A program made the position numbers and the translations under genes. A DNA stretch of 64,000 nucleotides. Origin: Ulvibacterium sp. Lineage in GTDB: Bacteria > Bacteroidota > Bacteroidia > Flavobacteriales > Flavobacteriaceae. Position 1 is the stretch's first letter. Each line of letters begins with the position of its first letter. The DNA lies in contig NZ_JANQOO010000020.1 in NCBI RefSeq assembly GCF_028285715.1, positions 310,001 to 374,000 on the forward strand, in the 5' to 3' direction. Under the pieces are notes generated by a model. The model searched no databases and was not told where the DNA came from. It was given only the letters and a program-made list of their open reading frames with translations. Positions 28,351 to 36,520 of the stretch are shown here, piece after piece.

Positions 28351-29381
28351 TGGAAGCACTTGTAAAATATGACAAAGGTCAAGGCAATGTTCGTCTCCAG
28401 TATATGCCAGACCCAAAAGTGAAAAAGGGCCAAGTGATTTTAGAAGTCAATTCTTGTGGTGTTTGTGGAACAGACCTACACGTTTACCACGACACTTTTA
28501 AAAACTACCCTCCTGTAATTTTGGGACATGAATTTTCCGGACAGGTCGTTGAAAAAGGACCTAATACGGATGGTATTGATCTTGGGGGACGTTTTAGTGT
28601 GCTTGGAGCCCTTACCGTTGTATGCAATGATTGTGAATATTGCCACAGCGGTGACTTCATGTTCTGTAGGACCAGACGGGGTATGGGACATGGTGTTAAT
28701 GGTGCCTTTACCAAATATGTAGCCGCACGTCCAGACCAATTATATGCAACAGCCGACCATGTTAGCGATGATGTTTCGGCTTTGGTAGAACCTTTTGCTG
28801 TTGCCGTGCACGCCGTGGGCGAAATCGCCAATGTGCAATTCGGGGATACCGTTTTGCTCTCCGGTCCCGGTCCTATTGGCATGCTCTTGTTGAAATTGTT
28901 ATTGGCCCAAGGTTTAAAGACCATTGTTGCCGGTACTCGTGAGGACGAGCATAAACTCAAAACCGCTTTGGAGTGGGGCGCACATGCTACCGTAATGGTC
29001 GATGTTGAGGACTTACAGGAAGTTGTACAACAGGAGACCAAAGGAAAAGGGGTTGACATTGCCTTTGAAACTGCCGGGGCACAAGGTTCGGTGGCCAATT
29101 GTCTTACCGCCTTAAGACCATTGGGTCAATATGTTCAAGTAGGCCACTTTGGCAAGGAAATTACCATCCCTTTTGACTTGACGGCATTTCGGCAACTAAA
29201 CATCAAAGGTTCCGTAGGCTATACCCGGGCCACATGGGATCGGGCGGTGGAAATCATTAATCAGGGAAACATTAATTTGGAAGATACTATTTCTCATCGT
29301 ATGCCGCTCAGTGATTGGCAAAAGGGGTTTGACTTGATGGAGCAAAAAAAATCATTAAAGATATTATTGTATCCTTCCTAA
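28350..29381 (+). CDS. Zinc-dependent medium-chain alcohol/sorbitol dehydrogenase
   Basis: A 343-residue MDR dehydrogenase. Catalytic zinc ligands are Cys39 (CGVCGTD), His60 and Glu61 (GHEF). The structural zinc cysteines are 92, 95, 98 and 106. The nucleotide site is LSGPGPIGMLLLKL. It resembles L-threonine or sorbitol dehydrogenases and should oxidise a sugar alcohol or hydroxyl of a sugar acid with NAD(P). I prefer ATG 28350, overlapping the upstream stop (TGATG), over GTG 28347. Fifteen bases separate it from the lactonase gene. Confidence 0.92.
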   Translation: MEALVKYDKGQGNVRLQYMPDPKVKKGQVILEVNSCGVCGTDLHVYHDTFKNYPPVILGHEFSGQVVEKGPNTDGIDLGGRFSVLGALTVVCNDCEYCHSGDFMFCRTRRGMGHGVNGAFTKYVAARPDQLYATADHVSDDVSALVEPFAVAVHAVGEIANVQFGDTVLLSGPGPIGMLLLKLLLAQGLKTIVAGTREDEHKLKTALEWGAHATVMVDVEDLQEVVQQETKGKGVDIAFETAGAQGSVANCLTALRPLGQYVQVGHFGKEITIPFDLTAFRQLNIKGSVGYTRATWDRAVEIINQGNINLEDTISHRMPLSDWQKGFDLMEQKKSLKILLYPS

Positions 29382-29395
29382 TTTTAGAAAGTGCT

Positions 29396-30283
29396 ATGAA
29401 AATCGCCAATGCCCGTTTATTATTGGATTCCCGATCCGTTTTGGGAGAAGGCCCTGTTTGGGACTGGAAAAAACAACATCTGCTCTGGGTAGATATCGAG
29501 GGCAACAGCCTACTTTTTTTTAATCCGAATGATAGTAAACAAAAACAGTGGACGTTTGACGGAATGTTGGGAGCTGCGGTCCCTGTTGAGAACGGAACTG
29601 TACTCCTGGCCCTGGAATCCGGGTTGGCTACTTTTAATTTGGACAACGAAGAATTGATTAGACTTCCCGTGCTTAAGAATTCCAATCCTGAAATGCGGTA
29701 TAACGATGGTAAAGTTGATCCCAATGGCAATTTTTGGATAGGGAGCATGTGTAAAAACGCCGCCCAAAAAATGGGCAACCTTTATCGAGTGGATACTCTA
29801 ATGAATACTACCCAACATATTGCCGATACTTCAATTTCCAACGGTATGGCATGGACATCCGATCAAAAAACATTTTACTATATAGATACCACCGCATATG
29901 AGGTTTGGCGATATGGTTACGATATCGCTACCAGTGAAATTACGAACAAACAGGTTGCTTTTTCTATTCCCCGGGATTTTGGCGGACCGGATGGGATGAG
30001 TATTGATAGCGAGGATATGCTTTGGATTGCCCATTGGGGTGGAAATTGCGTTCGTAGATGGAATCCAAATACCGGTGAAGTATTGGAACAGGTAGACGTT
30101 GAAGCTCCTCACGTGACTTCCTGTTGTTTTGGTGGAAATGATTTAAAAACCTTGTATATTACTACGGCAAGGAGCGGTCTTTCGCAAAATCAGCTGGAAG
30201 AATTCCCTTTAAGTGGTGGGCTCTTTGTCCATGAATCCCAGGTAAAGGGTATGCCCATAACCTATTTTAAAAACAGTTCATGA
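29396..30283 (+). CDS. SMP-30/gluconolactonase/LRE family protein
   Basis: A 295-residue six-bladed beta-propeller. The metal-binding Glu18 (LGEGPVWDWKK), Asn in SNGMAW and Asp in GGPDGMS are present, as is RYNDGKVDPNGNFWIGSM. The family opens sugar lactones to aldonic acids with a divalent metal. Its position between a zinc dehydrogenase and an SDR suggests it hydrolyses a lactone made by one of the dehydrogenases in the operon. It overlaps the SDR gene by four bases (ATGA). Confidence 0.93.
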   Translation: MKIANARLLLDSRSVLGEGPVWDWKKQHLLWVDIEGNSLLFFNPNDSKQKQWTFDGMLGAAVPVENGTVLLALESGLATFNLDNEELIRLPVLKNSNPEMRYNDGKVDPNGNFWIGSMCKNAAQKMGNLYRVDTLMNTTQHIADTSISNGMAWTSDQKTFYYIDTTAYEVWRYGYDIATSEITNKQVAFSIPRDFGGPDGMSIDSEDMLWIAHWGGNCVRRWNPNTGEVLEQVDVEAPHVTSCCFGGNDLKTLYITTARSGLSQNQLEEFPLSGGLFVHESQVKGMPITYFKNSS

Positions 30284-31062
30284 AATACTCGGGTTTACGA
30301 AACAAGGTAGCCATTGTAACCGGTGCAGGTGAGGGTATTGGATATGCCATTGTAGAGCTTTTGGCGGCTGCCGAATCGAGAATCATTTTAAACGATATCC
30401 ATGAGGATAAGGCTCAAGCCGCCTCCGATAAAATTAATGCCAAATATCCCTATAGCTGTCTTCCCTTTCCGGGGGATGCCGGAGATGTAGTCTTTATCAA
30501 CGAAATGGTCGATTTTACCATTGAGCGATTCGGAAAAATTGATTTTATCGTACCAAATGCGGGAATCACACTTTTTGGTGATTTTCTGGACTTTACACCA
30601 GAATCTTTTCAAAAGGTAACGCGTCTCAATATGCAGGGCGCCTTCTTCCTGGTACAACGCGCGGCCAAGGAAATGATCAAACAAGGAAAGGGGGGCAAAG
30701 TGGTTTTGATGTCGTCCCAAGTAGGGATACGGGCCTATCGTAATTTGACAACCTACGCCATGACCAAAGCCGCCCTGCGAATGATGGCTATTAACTTGGC
30801 CTATGAACTTGCAGAACATCGCATTCTGATAAACGTTGTAGCCCCAGGGGCTACCTTAACGGAGCGGACCAAGGAAGAACAGCCGGACTACGAAGGAACC
30901 TGGTCCCAATTGAATCCCAACGGTCGTGTGGGTACCCCTGAGGATATTGCAAAAACCTGTCTTTTTCTTCTTTCGGATGAAGCTTCCCATATCAACGGCC
31001 TAACTATCAATGTAGATGGTGGTTGGATGACGGCCGGCAAATATCCCGAGGATTTGTGCTAA
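30280..31062 (+). CDS. Short-chain dehydrogenase/reductase (SDR) family oxidoreductase
   Basis: A 260-residue classical SDR. The cofactor motif TGAGEGIG (14-21), NAG and the catalytic pair Tyr159-Lys163 (YAMTK) are intact, with a Ser in MSSQVG. It is the last gene of the seven-gene operon, overlapping the lactonase gene by four bases. It probably oxidises or reduces a sugar-acid or keto-sugar intermediate; the acidic residue after the second beta strand (ILNDIHED) favours NAD(H). Substrate unknown. Confidence 0.92.
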   Translation: MKYSGLRNKVAIVTGAGEGIGYAIVELLAAAESRIILNDIHEDKAQAASDKINAKYPYSCLPFPGDAGDVVFINEMVDFTIERFGKIDFIVPNAGITLFGDFLDFTPESFQKVTRLNMQGAFFLVQRAAKEMIKQGKGGKVVLMSSQVGIRAYRNLTTYAMTKAALRMMAINLAYELAEHRILINVVAPGATLTERTKEEQPDYEGTWSQLNPNGRVGTPEDIAKTCLFLLSDEASHINGLTINVDGGWMTAGKYPEDLC

Positions 31063-31069
31063 ATCAGTT

Positions 31070-31942
31070 TTAATATACACACTTTTTATTATCCGGCTTG
31101 ATGTAGTGTTTCCCAAAATTCTTGGCCTTGGGATTCATACATCCTTTTAAATTTTTTATCCTTATATTTCTAAAATCAATAGGCTGGCCCTCGCTTTGTA
31201 AGGCAATAAGGCCCTCCTTTAAAAGTTGTCCGTCCTTCTTTATTTTCGGATCGAATCCTTCAACGACTCCACCTCCTATCTGAGGTTGGGTATATTCCAA
31301 GACCTTTTTGCCATTAATAATATGGGTGACTAAAGAGTCTCCAAGTACAATAAGCTCAGCCCTTACCCATTGGTCACCGTAATACGTCTTGGAACTGGAA
31401 TTCAAACAGTGTCCAGGATAAAGCTCCCCTTCAAAAATCACTTCGGTGCCCGGTGAGCACATATTACCCGTAGGTCTGGATTGCCCGGCTTCAATACCTG
31501 CCAAAAATTGCATCTCTACCGAAATGGGCCAGTTTTGCTCCTTCAGCATTGTTCTGGGATCTTGCGAATGGAACATTACACCGCTATTCTTCAAGGTATA
31601 GCTCGGAGCCCCAGGATGGAGTTCGCCTACAAAACGATAATCGAGCTGTAAATGAAAATACGAGTACGGGGTATCATAGTACAAGTGTCCAAAACGGTCA
31701 TTAAAATCCCCTTCATATTGGTCATATCGCACTTTTATGATGCTATCCTCCACACGAAAGGTATCGCCATGGTTGTCCCCTACCTCGTAATGATGGATCT
31801 TGGTCGTCCAACCCTTCAAATTTTTCCCATTGAACAAGGTTTTCCAACCCTTATCCGAAGTTGCTTTTTTTTGCGTGGCACAGGAAGAAAATAGCAAAAA
31901 ACTTAGGGCAAGATATGAAATGCTTAAGGTACAACGGGTCAT
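31070..31942 (-). CDS. DUF1080 (3-keto-disaccharide hydrolase) domain lipoprotein
   Basis: A 290-residue lipoprotein (Cys21 in FLLFSSCATQ). The DUF1080 domain starts GWKTLFNGKNLKGW and ends QGQPIDFRNIRIKNL. The longer form (with HSQDPRTMLKEQNWPISVEMQFL) is typical of the second DUF1080 subgroup. A short cysteine-containing C-terminal tail follows (KGCMNPKAKNFGKHY...), with conserved cysteines and lysines reminiscent of a small repeated motif. A longer start at 31996 would overlap the stop of the upstream NagX-like gene; I chose the start that gives a normal lipoprotein signal. It is convergent with the SDR gene and co-directional with the membrane acyltransferase. Confidence 0.88.
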   Translation of the reverse strand: MTRCTLSISYLALSFLLFSSCATQKKATSDKGWKTLFNGKNLKGWTTKIHHYEVGDNHGDTFRVEDSIIKVRYDQYEGDFNDRFGHLYYDTPYSYFHLQLDYRFVGELHPGAPSYTLKNSGVMFHSQDPRTMLKEQNWPISVEMQFLAGIEAGQSRPTGNMCSPGTEVIFEGELYPGHCLNSSSKTYYGDQWVRAELIVLGDSLVTHIINGKKVLEYTQPQIGGGVVEGFDPKIKKDGQLLKEGLIALQSEGQPIDFRNIRIKNLKGCMNPKAKNFGKHYIKPDNKKCVY

Positions 31943-31995
31943 CGCATATAATTTAACGTTTCTATGGAATGAAAAGTTTTCTTGGGGTAATGGCA

Positions 31996-33102
31996 TTATA
32001 CTTTAAAATACACCTTCTTTTTATCCAAAAAATAGGTAAGATACCAAAAGATAAAAAGAACAAACACTGAATTGATAACCATTATCCAATTTTGGGGTAT
32101 GCCCAGGGGGGCCAAAAGACCTTCCGTCCATATTTTTCCAAAATCTCGGAACCATTGATGGCCTACCGTTTCTGCAAAAAGATAGATAAAAATTGAATTG
32201 GTCCCCACTACCGAAAAAGTCCTAAGCCATTTTTTATGGTTGTCCTTCATATCTATCGCCCAATAAAAAAGGGCCAAGGTGAGAATGGCAAACCCACCAG
32301 AGGCCAAGGTAAAGGAAGACGTGGCGATACGTTTTATTATGGGGGTAACATTAAGCCAATCCAAGGCAAACCCCAAAGCTAGAATTACCGTCCCCCATAG
32401 TAAAAAAGGTTTTATTTTATCTCTTTCGGGAATTTTTGAAAGCAACACCTGTCCGCAAATTACACCCCATATGGTATGCGCCGCCGTTGGTATAAAATTC
32501 ACAAAAACCCAATAACCTCCGTTGGTCTTGCCCATGACCAACATATCCACAAAGGAACCAAAACTATCATGGCCCTTTATATATGGGGCAGATGGGTTAT
32601 ATGTACGATATAGTATTTCAATCAAAATCAAGAGCAAAATCGACATGCCGATTTGGAACCTATGTGGAAGGTGCATAATGGCATAAGCGATCAGTATTGT
32701 GAAGGCCAATTGCACCAAAACGTTCCAAAGCTCCCAAACAAGGGCATGTGCATAGACACAGTGCAATAATGCCCCAAAACTAAACAGCAAAAAACAGCGC
32801 TTAAGGATGTGCTTATTCGCATCTGCACGGCTTCCGGAAGCCAATCGTTTCCGTAGAGAAAAAGGCATGGCTACCCCCACAATAAACATGAAAAAAGGTT
32901 GTATTAGATCCCAAAACCGAAGACCGTTCCACGGATGATGTTCCAATTGATGCGCAAGACCGGAAAAAGCAGTTCCCTCCGTTAGTTCCACAAAACTATG
33001 ATGGAAACCTGCGGCCTCGGCAATCAAGAGAAACATGGTAAGCCCTCTAAAAACATCCAAGGAGAAGAGGCGTTTTGATACATTTTCGGCAAATTGCGAC
33101 AT
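31996..33102 (-). CDS. DUF5009/HGSNAT-like membrane acyltransferase (NagX-like)
   Basis: A 368-residue integral membrane protein with about 10 helices and no signal peptide. The N-terminus SKRLFSLDVFRGLTMFLLIAEA and the segment FWDLIQPFFMFIVGVAMPFSLRKR are typical of the heparan-alpha-glucosaminide N-acetyltransferase/NagX family. Family members acetylate amino sugars across the membrane or transport them. The gene is followed immediately by the second DUF1080 lipoprotein gene (stop and possible start overlap at 31996), so the two could be one operon. In a locus with DUF1080 and Gfo/Idh genes, a role for acylated or amino sugars is an inference. Confidence 0.85.
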   Translation of the reverse strand: MSQFAENVSKRLFSLDVFRGLTMFLLIAEAAGFHHSFVELTEGTAFSGLAHQLEHHPWNGLRFWDLIQPFFMFIVGVAMPFSLRKRLASGSRADANKHILKRCFLLFSFGALLHCVYAHALVWELWNVLVQLAFTILIAYAIMHLPHRFQIGMSILLLILIEILYRTYNPSAPYIKGHDSFGSFVDMLVMGKTNGGYWVFVNFIPTAAHTIWGVICGQVLLSKIPERDKIKPFLLWGTVILALGFALDWLNVTPIIKRIATSSFTLASGGFAILTLALFYWAIDMKDNHKKWLRTFSVVGTNSIFIYLFAETVGHQWFRDFGKIWTEGLLAPLGIPQNWIMVINSVFVLFIFWYLTYFLDKKKVYFKV

Positions 33103-33271
33103 TGTTGGTTTTTATGAACTTACAATATAGTTAATAATTGGCTGAGGATTCAAAAGGAACATACTCCTGAAATTTTCTATTTGGCCAGCTTCCGAGCAAA
33201 GACTAGCCCGTATTTTTTGATTAGTCTGGAATAGGTCTCAAAAGAATCAAAATGATCTTAAATTTACAGAT

Positions 33272-34135
33272 ATGCAAAAATCGTTAAAAGCACATATTGA
33301 ATATCTGCTTTGCATAAACATTGAAAAGGTCCGTTCACTTTCAGGCGGTGATATTTCTCAAGCTTATCTCTTGGAAACGGAAAACGAGCATTTCTTTTGT
33401 AAAGTGAATCATGGCAGTAATGCCCACAAAATGTTTTTGGCCGAAAGGATGGGTTTGGAAGCGATTTCCAAGACCAAGGCCGTGGCTGCGCCAAATGTCT
33501 TGCTCTGTGAACCTTTGGAAAAAGGCGCTTTTCTGATTATGGAATATATCAAGCCTACCAGGGCTTCCCAAAAAGATATGGCAAAATTGGGACATCAATT
33601 GGCAGCATTGCATCGGGCTTCCCCATCCGATTTCTATGGGTGGGAGACCGATAATTTTATTGGAAGCCTGCCTCAAGAAAATAGCGCACATTCCCAATGG
33701 TCCGAGTTTTACGTTCATGAGCGGCTCCTCCCCCAGATTAAAATGGCTATGGATAACAAGCAGCTTGGTGTATCGGATGTCCCGTCCGAAACAAAGCTTT
33801 CCGCTACCTGCCAAAATCTTTTCCCAAAAACCCAACCGGCCCTATTGCATGGTGATTTGTGGGGCGGAAATTATCTTATCTCGCAGGATGGAAAGCCTTA
33901 TTTGATCGATCCGGCCGTATACTATGGTCATCATGAAGTGGATATTGCCATGACCCGACTTTTCGGAGGATTTCATTCCGCTTTTTATGATGCCTATTGG
34001 GAGCATTTTTCCAAACAACCTTTTGAGAATGAACGAACTGACATATATCAGCTTTATTACTTACTAGTGCACCTAAATTTGTTCGGCAGATCGTACTACG
34101 AGTCGGTACGGTCCATTTTAAAACGGTATTTTTAA
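33272..34135 (+). CDS. Fructosamine kinase family protein
   Basis: A 287-residue aminoglycoside-phosphotransferase-fold kinase. It shows the nucleotide-binding SGGDISQAYLLETE with the catalytic lysine FFCKVN, the Brenner motif LLHGDLWGGNYL and the metal DPAVYYGHHEVDIA. Family members phosphorylate ketosamines to start deglycation; bacterial ones may use sugars or be hypothetical kinases. It is divergent from the NagX-like gene and is followed after 37 bases by the GH3 gene. A role in phosphorylating the released sugar is possible but unproven. Confidence 0.88.
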   Translation: MQKSLKAHIEYLLCINIEKVRSLSGGDISQAYLLETENEHFFCKVNHGSNAHKMFLAERMGLEAISKTKAVAAPNVLLCEPLEKGAFLIMEYIKPTRASQKDMAKLGHQLAALHRASPSDFYGWETDNFIGSLPQENSAHSQWSEFYVHERLLPQIKMAMDNKQLGVSDVPSETKLSATCQNLFPKTQPALLHGDLWGGNYLISQDGKPYLIDPAVYYGHHEVDIAMTRLFGGFHSAFYDAYWEHFSKQPFENERTDIYQLYYLLVHLNLFGRSYYESVRSILKRYF

Positions 34136-34172
34136 GTTTTAAACGGCACATCTTTAAAAAATTCTTCTCGTC

Positions 34173-36365
34173 ATGAAAAAGATTAGTTTCTATCTTCGAA
34201 CGCTCTTATTTCTGTCTTTGCTCATTCCACCTTTGGGTTTAGCTCAGCAACACGATTTCCAAAATCCAGCACTTTCTATGGATGAGCGGGTGAATAACCT
34301 CATTTCGCTAATGACCCTAGAGGAAAAAATAAATCAACTTCGTTATAATTCCCCGGCCATAGAGCGTTTGGGTATACCGGAATACAATTGGTGGAACGAA
34401 TGCTTACATGGTGTTGCCCGCAACGGTAGAGCCACGGTGTTTCCACAAGCGATAGGCCTTGCCGCTACTTGGGATACCGATTTGATTCATAGAATTGGGG
34501 ATGTTATTGGTACGGAAGCCCGAGCCAAATACAATGCGAACTCGGCCCATGGTCGTCGCGGGATCTACCAGGGTTTGACTTTTTGGTCACCCAACGTGAA
34601 CATTTTTCGGGATCCCCGCTGGGGAAGAGGTCAGGAAACCTATGGGGAAGACCCCTATTTGACCGCTCAAATAGGTACGGCTTTTGTCAAAGGACTTCAG
34701 GGCGACCATCCCAAATATTTAAAAGCGGCCGGAATGGCCAAACATTACGCCGTACATAACGGTCCGGAAAAATTGCGGCATGTCTTTGATGCTACCGTAA
34801 GCCAAAAAGACCTTTGGGAAACCTACCTGCCCGCATTTGAAGCATTGGTCAAGGATGCCAATGTAGAGGGCGTAATGGGTGCCTACAATCGAGTAAATGG
34901 TGACCCGGCCTGTGCACATCCCTATCTGATGGAAGATGTACTACGCCAGCAATGGGGTTTTAAGGGCTATTTCACATCGGATTGTTGGGCCATTCGGGAC
35001 TTTTTTAATGGGCATAATATTGTCGGAACCGCACCGGAAGCAGCCGCCTTAGCCATAAATGAGGGTTGCAACCTCAATTGCGGAGATACGTACCCTGAAC
35101 TTTTAAATGCTATAAGTCAGGGGTTTACCACAGAGGCGGAAATAGATAACAACCTTCGCGAACTGTTACCCACCCGTTTTAAACTAGGGCTTTTTGATCC
35201 TGTGGGCAGTACGCCCTTTGATGCCATTGGCCCCGAGGAAATACGTAGCAAAGAACATATAGCCTTGACCAAGGAAGCAGCTACGAAATCCATTGTGCTA
35301 CTTAAGAACAAAAATAAGGCCCTGCCCTTGGACAAGGATATCAATGGCATTTTCGTTACTGGTCCTACAGCCACACATGCCCAAGCCTTATTGGCCAACT
35401 ATTATGGACTAAGCGACGATCTAAAAACTTTCTTGGAAGGAATCGTAGGTAAGGTAAGTCCACAAACATCGGTACTCTATCGCCAGGGTGCTTTGTTAGA
35501 TCGTCCTAATAACAATCCTATGGACTGGTTTTCCGGTGAGGCGGAACGTATGGAGGTAACCATTGCCTTTATGGGTATTTCCCAACTTATCGAAGGCGAG
35601 GAAGGCGAATCCATACTCTCGAACCATTTGGGCGATCGGAAGGAAATAAAGCTGCCCCAAAACCAAATCGATTATTTAAAAAAAATAAGGGCCAAGGCTA
35701 AAAAATTGATTGTCGTACTAACGGCGGGGAGTGCCTTGGCCGTTCCCGAAGTTTATGAAATGGCGGATGCCCTCGTTTATGCCTGGTACCCTGGAGAACA
35801 AGGTGGTGAGGCCATGGCAGATATTCTATTTGGAGATGCGGTTCCGTCCGGGAGATCACCTTTGACCTTCGTTAAGGTCTTGGAAGACCTTCCTCCTTTT
35901 GAAGACTACGCATTAAAGGGACGTACCTATCGCTACTTGGAAAAAGAACCGTTGTTTCCCTTTGGTTTTGGATTATCCTATACCTCATTTGAATATGGTC
36001 CCATCACTCTGGAAAAGAATACAATAAAAAGAGGTAAATCGGTAAACGTACAACTTGAGGTGACCAATACCGGAACATATGCGGCCGAGGAGGTAATACA
36101 ACTCTATATATCGGATGTGGAAGCGTCGGTTGAAGTACCCTTTCATGCCTTAAAAGGGTTCCAGCGAATACGACTAAATCCTGGAGAATCGCAATCCATA
36201 GCCTTTACTATTACCCCGGAAATGATGGAACTGGTAAATAACGAAGGAAAAAAAGTACTTGAAAAAGGAAAATTCAAAATACATATAGGAGGAACATCCC
36301 CATCCGCCAGAAATAAGGCCTTAGGGGCTTCGGCCATGGTGGAATCGGTATTTGCAGTACGCTAA
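34173..36365 (+). CDS. Glycoside hydrolase family 3 beta-glucosidase/beta-xylosidase
   Basis: A 730-residue exported enzyme with a signal peptide ending GLAQQ. Family 3 N-terminal TIM barrel (about 30-330) carries the nucleophile Asp270 (FTSDCWA). The alpha/beta sandwich (about 370-590) carries the likely acid/base in EGEEGES, and a fibronectin-III-like domain follows (about 615-715). The KHYAVHNGPE and SDCWA motifs match the xylosidase/glucosidase branch of Bacteroidota. It probably releases monosaccharides in the periplasm. It follows the fructosamine-kinase-family gene after 37 bases. There is no Sus pair nearby. Confidence 0.93.
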   Translation: MKKISFYLRTLLFLSLLIPPLGLAQQHDFQNPALSMDERVNNLISLMTLEEKINQLRYNSPAIERLGIPEYNWWNECLHGVARNGRATVFPQAIGLAATWDTDLIHRIGDVIGTEARAKYNANSAHGRRGIYQGLTFWSPNVNIFRDPRWGRGQETYGEDPYLTAQIGTAFVKGLQGDHPKYLKAAGMAKHYAVHNGPEKLRHVFDATVSQKDLWETYLPAFEALVKDANVEGVMGAYNRVNGDPACAHPYLMEDVLRQQWGFKGYFTSDCWAIRDFFNGHNIVGTAPEAAALAINEGCNLNCGDTYPELLNAISQGFTTEAEIDNNLRELLPTRFKLGLFDPVGSTPFDAIGPEEIRSKEHIALTKEAATKSIVLLKNKNKALPLDKDINGIFVTGPTATHAQALLANYYGLSDDLKTFLEGIVGKVSPQTSVLYRQGALLDRPNNNPMDWFSGEAERMEVTIAFMGISQLIEGEEGESILSNHLGDRKEIKLPQNQIDYLKKIRAKAKKLIVVLTAGSALAVPEVYEMADALVYAWYPGEQGGEAMADILFGDAVPSGRSPLTFVKVLEDLPPFEDYALKGRTYRYLEKEPLFPFGFGLSYTSFEYGPITLEKNTIKRGKSVNVQLEVTNTGTYAAEEVIQLYISDVEASVEVPFHALKGFQRIRLNPGESQSIAFTITPEMMELVNNEGKKVLEKGKFKIHIGGTSPSARNKALGASAMVESVFAVR

Positions 36366-36520
36366 CAAACAACCATTCGTCCACTAGTATTCTTTAATAG
36401 CTCCTTTGTGAAAAGTGGAATTGCCGGCGGAATTCAAGGTCTTGGTTTTTCTTGAATATGCTAAGCGCAAAAAATACTTTGTTTTTCCGTATTTTTAGAA
36501 AAACTAATTCCCGCGTATCG

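Noticed and set aside
28505-29098. Minus-strand open frame of 197 codons opposite the zinc dehydrogenase
   Set aside because: Full overlap with a clear enzyme; shadow of its codon usage.
33272-34135. Sugar kinase of the transketolase operon
   Set aside because: It is 2.2 kb away, separately transcribed and of the fructosamine-kinase fold; a link is only speculative.
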